26,715 nucleotides of DNA from a virus. Location of the stretch: positions 1 to 26,715 of the IMG/VR virus record IMGVR_UViG_3300036985_003484; one strand, given 5' to 3'. This document shows, one piece after another, positions 15,383 to 21,824 of this stretch (its first letter is position 1; each line of letters begins with the position of its first letter). The notes below the pieces were generated by a model, which did no database searches, was not told the DNA's origin, and saw nothing but the letters and a program-made list of their open reading frames with translations. The translations under genes were made by a program, and so were the position numbers.

Positions 15383-16510
15383 TTATTTTTCAAACAGCCT
15401 CTTTACATCCAGTTGGTCTGGATCAAATGTTTTTATTTTACCTTTCTCAACCTTTCCAAAGTTTTTAACTCTTTCTTGGTTGCTTTGTATTTTTTGTCTT
15501 AAGTTTTGAGCACTTGCTGATTTAACTTTTGTTGAGATAATATCACTCAACTCAAGCTTCTTATACATCAAGTAGTCTAATGCTAATTTTGCATCCATTT
15601 CTGCAGAAGCATAGTCAACGTCTCTTTTAGTACGTCCTTGCTTATCTACAGGCTTAGAGATGTAGTCAAAGAACTTTGCCTTTTCACGGTCTGGAATTTT
15701 AATCCCAGCAAATTCTTTTCCTTGCTCAATTGTAGTTGCAACACTCTCCCAAAACTCTTCAGTTTGTTGTTGTTGTTGCTTTTGAGTTTCTCTTTGACGA
15801 ACTACAATCTGTTCTTTCTCTCTAGCTTGTCCAGCAGCAAGATGTTTTTGGGCATTTAAAGCTCTGTCATATAATTTGCCAGAGTCTTCATAATCCTCAA
15901 TCATATCTTTGATGAAATCATCATCGTGCCCCTTCTCTCTTAAGTACTCAGTTAAGAATCCTTTTTGAGTTCTAGAGTCGTCTCTGTCAATTTCAATCTG
16001 ACCGTAATCCAATGAAGGATTGTAAGTCTGGAAGAATTTGTCAGGGTCTCCACCAGCTAGTACAAAGTCAAGGTGCTTTTGTACTGTAGGGAACTGCTCA
16101 AACAATGCCTGCAATTGATCTTCTGCAATCTCTTTAGCTACATCTTTAGTAAACTCTGCTAATCCTTCTTCAGTATCAGCATAATCTTTTTCTAATTCGT
16201 ACCCTAAAGCTTTTGCAATTGAATCTGTGATTGATTCTTCACCATTGTCCTCAACGTCATCTTCTTCATCATCAGAGTCATCAAAGACTCCTTTTTTAGA
16301 AGAACGTCTGGGAGCTGGTTCGTTACCATCATCGTCATCAGCATCATCTTCGTTAGTATCATCGATGTCGTCATCTTGATCTTCAAGATCGTCATCATTA
16401 TCAATGTTTTCAGCTTTATCCTCTTTTGGAGTAGCTGTCTCAAGTCCATCACCTATAAAGTCGTCGAAAGTGATGTCTGAGAAATCTAATTTGTCGTTTG
16501 GTTTACTCAT
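15383..16510 (-). CDS. Scaffold protein candidate, strongly acidic N-terminus, 375 aa
   Basis: The first 100 residues are dominated by Asp and Glu (stretches such as DDDLEDQDDDIDD and DDSDDEEDDVED). The middle and C-terminus are helical, with a Gln-rich run (KQQQQQTEEF, around residue 250) and a basic end (KGKIKTFDPDQLDVKRLFEK). An acidic disordered arm plus helical coils, encoded immediately before the MCP, is the typical layout of phage scaffolding proteins. No catalytic motif is seen. It starts at ATG 16510, 69 nt after the preceding gene, with a TACCTTTG box only 5 nt upstream of the ATG. The 82-aa open frame at 16204-16452 on the same strand is a shifted shadow of the acidic repeats. Confidence 0.7.
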   Translation of the reverse strand: MSKPNDKLDFSDITFDDFIGDGLETATPKEDKAENIDNDDDLEDQDDDIDDTNEDDADDDDGNEPAPRRSSKKGVFDDSDDEEDDVEDNGEESITDSIAKALGYELEKDYADTEEGLAEFTKDVAKEIAEDQLQALFEQFPTVQKHLDFVLAGGDPDKFFQTYNPSLDYGQIEIDRDDSRTQKGFLTEYLREKGHDDDFIKDMIEDYEDSGKLYDRALNAQKHLAAGQAREKEQIVVRQRETQKQQQQQTEEFWESVATTIEQGKEFAGIKIPDREKAKFFDYISKPVDKQGRTKRDVDYASAEMDAKLALDYLMYKKLELSDIISTKVKSASAQNLRQKIQSNQERVKNFGKVEKGKIKTFDPDQLDVKRLFEK

Positions 16511-16515
16511 ATATA

Positions 16516-16523
16516 CAAAGGTA
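16516..16523 (-). promoter_or_regulatory. TACCTTTG box before the scaffold gene
   Basis: Minus strand TACCTTTG fits the Bacteroidota -7 element TAnnTTTG exactly. A TTTG lies upstream but with only 15 nt spacing, shorter than the usual 17-23. It ends 5 nt before the ATG, so a transcript starting downstream of it would be nearly leaderless. Confidence 0.4.
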
Positions 16524-16543
16524 TTACTAGTTTTTAATCAAAA

Positions 16544-16566
16544 AGCATAAATTTTATTTTTATACT
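16544..16566 (-). terminator. Weak AT-rich hairpin after the 837-aa gene
   Basis: On the minus strand AGTATAAA, a 7-nt loop and TTTATGCT form an 8-bp stem (one G-T pair), followed by TTTT. Such a stem is AT-rich and weak; it may be a leaky terminator or a leader structure of the scaffold mRNA. Confidence 0.3.
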
Positions 16567-16570
16567 TTGC

Positions 16571-16587
16571 TTTATTATATCACACTC
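16571..16587 (-). promoter_or_regulatory. TATAAT-containing 17-nt element before the scaffold gene
   Basis: On the minus strand GAGTGTGATATAATAAA spans the TGA stop of the 837-aa gene. It differs in one base from the element before the portal gene. Its partial overlap with coding sequence argues that the similarity could be constrained by a promoter or processing signal rather than by the protein. Confidence 0.4.
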
Positions 16588-19093
16588 GTCGTTTTCTGCC
16601 TACACAAGTGTAGCACACTGGGCCCCCTAATTTTTTAGAAGTAGTGATAGGTTTTTTAAGATTAATTGAATTAGTTACTGTTTTAAATCCTGTAGCATTT
16701 GGGTCTACATCATCAGCAAGTTGTAATATTTCAGGAGCTTGCATATCAGCTCCTTTAAATTGTGGAAATATTTCAAATGGTCTTACATCATGTGTAACAA
16801 ATGGTTTACCAGCTTTTTCCATTAATTTTGCTTGCTGATATATTTTATATTGATTTAAATTTTGAGTTTGTGCTAATTTTCCTGTAGGATTTCCTACAAG
16901 TGTCCATTTTTTAGCATACTCTTCTGGAGTAAATTTCCATATGTCTTGAATATGAGATGAAAATTTATTCGTAGCTGGATCATGAGTTAGAAACATAGTA
17001 TGTCCTGCAATATCTGTATTAGTGTAATGAGCACTTTTCATAGATATTGGAAGAGTTCCTTTTTCTTTTACTATTTTTTCAAAAGCTTGTTTAAGTTCCA
17101 TAGAACCTGCAGGTAATGCATCTAAATGAGATAGTGATGGATTTAAATGTGCCCATTTATCTACTGGTCGGTCAGGAGCAATGTCAAAAAAGTTCATATT
17201 TTCACTATCTTTTTTACTCATTTTTAATTTAAAATTATCTAATGGGCCATATTTTTCTGTATACTTTGTAAGACCTCTTTGAGGCACATTGGATACTTCA
17301 AAGTTTGCAGCATCTCCATAAATATATTGACGTAATGCATTTTGACCATCTTGACCATGCCCTCCTCCAGAGTAATTGCCCTGCACTCCTTTACCAGAAA
17401 TTGCTTGTTTAACTTGACTTAAAGATCTAGATTGTTGGCCTCCTTGTTTACCAACAGCATAAGCAGCATTTTTATAAGCTTTATTAATACCAGGTAATTT
17501 ATATAAAGGAATTCCAAGAGGACTAGTTACACTATTTGCAACTTTTGAAGCTAAAGCTTCTGCATAAACAGGTCCAAATAATGCTTTATTAGAAGCTACA
17601 TCATGAAGACCATTTACTAAAGGATGTGATGCAAATGATCTAACTGCTGGAGCCATTGCACCTGCTAAAGGTTTTATAACTGGGGCTGCTTCTAAAGCAT
17701 CCAGACCCATATTAATTAAACCTTCTTTAGTAGTCCATGAGTCAGCTCGTCCAACGTCTTGGGAAAGTCTATAAGCAGCATTTGCATAAAAAAAAGGATT
17801 AGCATATTGAGTTACATCTGAAAAGGCATCCCCGTCTTGTCTAATCCCATAATTACCTACGTTACCTTGAGGAACATAACCATACTTCATAGCATGTCCC
17901 GCAGCCTCTACTGGATTACTTAAAGCATAGTAAGCTTGATTAACTATTTTTTGAGCAGGGCTAGTATTGTTAGCGGATACTGTATCTCTACGTTTCATTG
18001 CTTCAGGTAAAGCATCATAAGCTGCTTGTGCATCTTTTTCTGCTTTTAACTCTTTCGTATTTGCAGGTATTTTTTGTGTAACATTTCTGTTAGTAGATTC
18101 TGCTACTGCTGTAGGTCTTGCAACTTTCCTTACATCTCCAACAAGATTTTGTGGAGTAGGAGTTGTTGCATTTTTATAATTAAGAATTGTTCTCCAATCT
18201 GGAGGATCTTGTTCTGTAAATCCACCAGTTGCAAAATAATCACCACTAGGTCCGTATAGTTCTTTATTTAATTTATCTATTGCAGCATCACCTGTAGATT
18301 TTATAACAGGATGTTTTCTAGTAGGTAACTGTACAGGTACATTTTTTAATTGAGGTTTTAAGTCTACCTGCTGCATTGGTAACGGTTTAATATCTATTGC
18401 TTCAGGATTACTTTCTTTTTCCAGTATAACCGGACTTGGTTGTCTAAATGCAAAACCTCTATTATTAGGCTGACCTAGATGTGAATACTCAAGTCCTATA
18501 CTTGGATCAAATTTAGTATTATATGCTTTAGCATTGTTGTAGGCCTGCTCGACAAGTTCATCATAGGTTTGATAAGCTGCTCTTTCTCCACTATCCTGGT
18601 ATATATCTTTTTGTTTATTATAATACTCTAGGTCTCTTAAATACTTTTTATAAGTAGGGTCATCTTTAGAGTATACATAGATAGGTTCAGTAGGAGGATT
18701 TTTTTCTTTAAACCCACCTTCTTTAAATATAGCCCTCCCCTGATTAGGCCCTGATTGATTTGATACGATTCCCATTGGAGCATCCTGTGATTGAATTCCA
18801 ATTGGTTGTGGGGGTTGTGGGGGTGTAAAGTTAGGGCTAGGAGTTGGGGAACTAGGAATAGCAGGCATTGCAACAGGTTGTGGTTGCATGTCCATTTGTG
18901 GCTGTTGTCCTCCTTGCTGTAATCCAGATTGCTGTGAAGCCATCTGTGACATTTGTTGATGTCTTTGCTGATCTTGAAACTCAGCAATTATATCTTTGCC
19001 TTGATCGTAGTTTGCATAGACATCTAAGATGCTGCCAGGATACCCAGCAGCTCTTGCTCTGTAAAGTAGCTCCTTCCTAGTAGCGTTATCCAT
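16580..19093 (-). CDS. Large internal virion/cargo protein candidate, 837 aa
   Basis: Layout: a helical start (MDNATRKELLYRARAAGYPG), a Gln/Pro/Met-rich disordered linker (residues about 40-110), a GGFKEKNPP element at 126-134 followed by IYVYSKDDPTYKKYLRDLEY, a second GGFTEQDPP element at 290-298, a region of Ala/Asn/Pro-rich helices (380-500), and a C-terminal domain of unknown fold (about 620-790, including KSAHYTNTDIAGHTMFLTHD). The end is GGPVCYTCVGRKRRV with a CxxC. I recall 'GG....NP....V.....D.....Y..SL..Y' elements from internal proteins of Bacteroidota phages. Position between portal and scaffold suits a protein packed into or around the head. No enzymatic motif is certain. It starts at ATG 19093, 5 nt after the previous stop. 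Confidence 0.7.
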   Translation of the reverse strand: MDNATRKELLYRARAAGYPGSILDVYANYDQGKDIIAEFQDQQRHQQMSQMASQQSGLQQGGQQPQMDMQPQPVAMPAIPSSPTPSPNFTPPQPPQPIGIQSQDAPMGIVSNQSGPNQGRAIFKEGGFKEKNPPTEPIYVYSKDDPTYKKYLRDLEYYNKQKDIYQDSGERAAYQTYDELVEQAYNNAKAYNTKFDPSIGLEYSHLGQPNNRGFAFRQPSPVILEKESNPEAIDIKPLPMQQVDLKPQLKNVPVQLPTRKHPVIKSTGDAAIDKLNKELYGPSGDYFATGGFTEQDPPDWRTILNYKNATTPTPQNLVGDVRKVARPTAVAESTNRNVTQKIPANTKELKAEKDAQAAYDALPEAMKRRDTVSANNTSPAQKIVNQAYYALSNPVEAAGHAMKYGYVPQGNVGNYGIRQDGDAFSDVTQYANPFFYANAAYRLSQDVGRADSWTTKEGLINMGLDALEAAPVIKPLAGAMAPAVRSFASHPLVNGLHDVASNKALFGPVYAEALASKVANSVTSPLGIPLYKLPGINKAYKNAAYAVGKQGGQQSRSLSQVKQAISGKGVQGNYSGGGHGQDGQNALRQYIYGDAANFEVSNVPQRGLTKYTEKYGPLDNFKLKMSKKDSENMNFFDIAPDRPVDKWAHLNPSLSHLDALPAGSMELKQAFEKIVKEKGTLPISMKSAHYTNTDIAGHTMFLTHDPATNKFSSHIQDIWKFTPEEYAKKWTLVGNPTGKLAQTQNLNQYKIYQQAKLMEKAGKPFVTHDVRPFEIFPQFKGADMQAPEILQLADDVDPNATGFKTVTNSINLKKPITTSKKLGGPVCYTCVGRKRRV

Positions 19094-19098
19094 AAGAT

Positions 19099-19524
19099 TT
19101 ATGACAAGAATTTAAGCTTATACTTAGCTGAGTTTAAAGTAGACTTGATAGTGTCTAAGTCGTTTATAATTTCTGAGTAAGTTATAGTGTCTTGTAACTT
19201 ACAAATTTTAGAATAAAGTTCTTCAATGTAACTAATTGCCTCTTTAACAGTAGTCATTTCAGGGGCACATACGTACGAGGGCATATCTGCAGGATAGCTT
19301 GGGATCTCTCCAGTAGCACCTTGATAACCTTCTGCAATGTCATCTGCATGTCCTGGTAGTGCATCGTACAAATCACCAAGGGCTTTGTGAGCTGCATAAG
19401 ATCCAGATCCTGTAATTGTTAAGTGTAGGATGTGAAACTTAGTTGCTGCATCCATTAATTCTACCACTAGTCCAGGTACGGTAACTTTACCTTTAGCTGA
19501 AACTACTTTGTCCATGTACTTCAT
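19099..19524 (-). CDS. DUF5856-like helical (ferritin-like) phage protein, 141 aa
   Basis: The protein opens MKYMDKVVSAKGKVTVPGLV and carries FHILHLTITGSGSYAAHKA followed by LGDLYDALPGHADDIAEGYQ. The pattern 'hHl.t.SyA.HKAlg.lYD.l....D.iaE.y.G' matches the DUF5856 family I know from phages, a four-helix ferritin/Dps-like fold. His residues near 31, 34 and 45 and acidic residues in the second helix could be metal ligands, as in Dps. The C-terminal third is coiled (VKEAISYIEELYSKICKLQD). Its ATG overlaps the portal stop as TAATG. It lies between the portal and a large internal virion candidate, so it may be a virion-associated or assembly protein. The biochemical role is undescribed as far as I know. 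Confidence 0.75.
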   Translation of the reverse strand: MKYMDKVVSAKGKVTVPGLVVELMDAATKFHILHLTITGSGSYAAHKALGDLYDALPGHADDIAEGYQGATGEIPSYPADMPSYVCAPEMTTVKEAISYIEELYSKICKLQDTITYSEIINDLDTIKSTLNSAKYKLKFLS

Positions 19525-21734
19525 TATTCTTTAATTTGTGAATTAGCTTTGATATCTAAATCTCTTTCTTTCAAAGCTATTTCTTGTTGTTTAATTTGAA
19601 AATCTTGCATCATCTTTTCAAGATTAGCCTGAGAGTTTTTATCAGTTGCTTCTGCTCCAATCAATGCTACCTCAATTTCAAGTTGACGATCTTTTTCTTT
19701 ATCAAGAGAAGCTTGTTGAATAGCTTGTTGTTGCACTTGAAGTTTAGCTTGCTCTTGTTGTTGTATAGCTTGATCTTGTGCCTGCTTAAGTTGCTCTTGA
19801 GCTTTTTCAGCTTGAATAATTTTATCTTTAATTTGACTTAGGCTATCTGACTCGTAGATTGCAATTGCTGCAGAAAGTGGAAGACCGTTCTGAACTGCTG
19901 CTTGAGCAAGTCCTTCAATCTTTTGTTTTTTATCTACATCTTTACCTGCATCAGATACAAATATTCCATACTCACTTTCCATATGAGTCATTGAATCTAT
20001 ATCTAATTCATCTACACTGCCATCAGGCATTACAAACGTCCCTTTTTTACCGTTAAGCCAAGCTTCTTTCGAATAGTCAAGTAGACCCTGTAATTCTCTC
20101 TGCTCAAAGTTAGAAAACTTACGGAAGATGTCTTCAGTAATGTGAGAAGATTGAACAATGGATTGCTGTGATGTGGCTTTTCCCTCATATGTTCCCATTT
20201 GCCCTTGTCTCTGTCTAGTTACCCCGGAAAGTTTTTCCCATTCGAGCATGATAGATTCAAGGAGAGTTAAGTATTGTGATATTGTCTTAATAGACATGTC
20301 TAACACTGACTGATGCTGAGGAGATAACTGAATTCCTTCTTTGTTATAGTCTACCCAAGCAATACCTGTACCTTCTACATAGTACATAAACTTATCCATG
20401 TCCCAGTTTTTAGGGATCATGTTAATATCAAATTGAGCTACGATATCTTTGCTTCGTGCAATTGCTAACTCAAGACGGTACTTGTAAATATTGTAGTTAA
20501 GTTGGTATGGGATACCAAGACTAATTAACGACACGTTCTGTGAGTTAATGTCTGAGTATTTTCTTCCATTAATTGGAAGTTTACAAATTGATGGATTATC
20601 TAAACTGTTTCTTTGGTTTTGATAAGGTCTCATCTTGATGTAATAAAGACCATCAATACGTGTACCCTCCCAAACTTCATTAACCCATTCCCACTCCATT
20701 TTAGCTCCAATTTCTTTTAACTCTTTTGGAAGTTTGTAAGTTTCTTCTACTTCAAATGTTTCTTCAGTTCCTGTATTTGGATCTACGTATGTAACAAATC
20801 CAATTCTTTTTCTTGATTTCCAATATACTGTTACAACTTCTACAAGACGATTACGATAAATGTTATCATCGGCTCCAGCTGCTTCTGCACGGTAAAGCAA
20901 GTAAGCTTGTGCTGCTGTATGTGTAGGAGTTTCTAACTGTAAGATTTGATCATCACTTAAATAGTCTCCAAGGTTGTCAATGATTGTTGAAGCATGTGCA
21001 TATTTTCTAAGTATAGCCCAGTCAGCATCTTCTACAAAGTCAATGTCTGGATCTTTATCAAAGTCAATGTCCAATGGATTGATTACTTCATAAAAAGGTT
21101 CGTTACGTCTTACTCCTTTGTGAGAGTAACATTCCCCAGTTACTAAGAAGTGGAAGAATTGCTTTTGAAGTTTATCATAAAACTCTGTGAAGTACATTAT
21201 GTAATTAAGAGCTGCTTGTCCTTTGATTGCTCTACTATCTGTGTAACTTCTATTGAACTCTTCTTGAATTTGTTTTGGGAGTGGCGGCTCTTCAGCTTCC
21301 ATCCCTTGTGGTAATTGCCCTTGTTTAGCTAACTCACTTAAGAATTTTGATTTAACATTTGTAAGTAAAAGATTTTTAAGTTTTTCTTCTTTAATGCTAA
21401 TCGAATCAGAGTTTTGTACTGTAACAGTAAACTCTAATGGACGTTTAGATTTTTCTCCCAAAAGAAGGTCAATAACTGGCTTAATGATAGGATAGTTCCT
21501 CATCTTAGATGGAAAGTTCTTTCTAGTCTTTCCATAAGGCTTAAGAACATAGTTGTAATCTTCTTCATCGATTACACCATTGTAATAATCGTAAAGAGAT
21601 TTAAGATATGTACGACGTTCACTAATACCAAACTTAGAAAGATTGATAAATGCATCTACACAATTCTTTTGCCATTGCTCATTCTTTTGAGATAATGGAA
21701 CACGTTGTTTTGGGATATGGGCTTGTCCGTACAT
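19524..21734 (-). CDS. Portal protein (crAss-like), 736 aa
   Basis: The portal forms the dodecameric DNA entry ring at the capsid vertex. It follows terL directly and has the expected features: an N-terminal region with LKSLYDYYNGVIDEEDYNYV, a RNYPIIKPVIDLLLGEKSKR segment, which is typical of crAss-like portals ('R.Y.I..P..D.L.GE...RP'), a central beta region, a long helical region (ISQYLTLLESIMLEWEKLSG, followed by VTRQRQGQMGTYEGKATSQQ), and an extended Gln-rich coiled-coil C-terminus (from about residue 650, with QLKQAQDQAIQQQEQAKLQV). The 736-aa length fits this family. ATG 21734 was used; the 90-nt leader contains a TATCTTTA box and a TATAAT element. Confidence 0.92.
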   Translation of the reverse strand: MYGQAHIPKQRVPLSQKNEQWQKNCVDAFINLSKFGISERRTYLKSLYDYYNGVIDEEDYNYVLKPYGKTRKNFPSKMRNYPIIKPVIDLLLGEKSKRPLEFTVTVQNSDSISIKEEKLKNLLLTNVKSKFLSELAKQGQLPQGMEAEEPPLPKQIQEEFNRSYTDSRAIKGQAALNYIMYFTEFYDKLQKQFFHFLVTGECYSHKGVRRNEPFYEVINPLDIDFDKDPDIDFVEDADWAILRKYAHASTIIDNLGDYLSDDQILQLETPTHTAAQAYLLYRAEAAGADDNIYRNRLVEVVTVYWKSRKRIGFVTYVDPNTGTEETFEVEETYKLPKELKEIGAKMEWEWVNEVWEGTRIDGLYYIKMRPYQNQRNSLDNPSICKLPINGRKYSDINSQNVSLISLGIPYQLNYNIYKYRLELAIARSKDIVAQFDINMIPKNWDMDKFMYYVEGTGIAWVDYNKEGIQLSPQHQSVLDMSIKTISQYLTLLESIMLEWEKLSGVTRQRQGQMGTYEGKATSQQSIVQSSHITEDIFRKFSNFEQRELQGLLDYSKEAWLNGKKGTFVMPDGSVDELDIDSMTHMESEYGIFVSDAGKDVDKKQKIEGLAQAAVQNGLPLSAAIAIYESDSLSQIKDKIIQAEKAQEQLKQAQDQAIQQQEQAKLQVQQQAIQQASLDKEKDRQLEIEVALIGAEATDKNSQANLEKMMQDFQIKQQEIALKERDLDIKANSQIKE

Positions 21735-21768
21735 TAATACAAAATTAGTGTCGTTTTACTTACGGCTA

Positions 21769-21776
21769 TAAAGATA
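21769..21776 (-). promoter_or_regulatory. TATCTTTA box before the portal gene (putative late promoter)
   Basis: Minus strand TATCTTTA within a TTATCTTTATAGC 13-mer (21777-21765) that recurs exactly at 13883-13871. The box resembles the Bacteroidota -7 element TAnnTTTG with A as last base. No TTTG is found at the -33 distance. It lies 34 nt upstream of the portal ATG. Confidence 0.45.
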
Positions 21777-21794
21777 ATGATTTTTCATGGATTA

Positions 21795-21811
21795 TTTATT
21801 ATATCTCACTC
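21795..21811 (-). promoter_or_regulatory. TATAAT-containing 17-nt element before the portal gene
   Basis: On the minus strand GAGTGAGATATAATAAA lies in the terL-portal gap. Apart from one base it is identical to the element at 16571-16587. It contains a perfect TATAAT and could be a promoter -10, but I see no clear -35. The element begins 14 nt after the terL stop. Confidence 0.4.
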
Positions 21812-21824
21812 AGTATTAGCAGTC

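Noticed and set aside
16204-16452. 82-aa Met/Leu/Lys-rich frame on the minus strand
   Set aside because: A shifted-frame shadow of the Asp/Glu repeats in the scaffold candidate.
15366-16570. Possible tRNA or structured RNA in the late gaps
   Set aside because: The gaps are 20-125 nt long, and no cloverleaf or conserved GTTCRA-type arm was seen; only short AT hairpins are present.
18637-18987. 116-aa minus-strand frame inside the 837-aa gene
   Set aside because: Shifted-frame shadow of the Gln/Pro-rich linker; low complexity and no independent start context.
21745-21787. 10-codon ATG frame in the terL-portal gap
   Set aside because: Too short, and it coincides with the TATCTTTA box; better explained as regulatory sequence.
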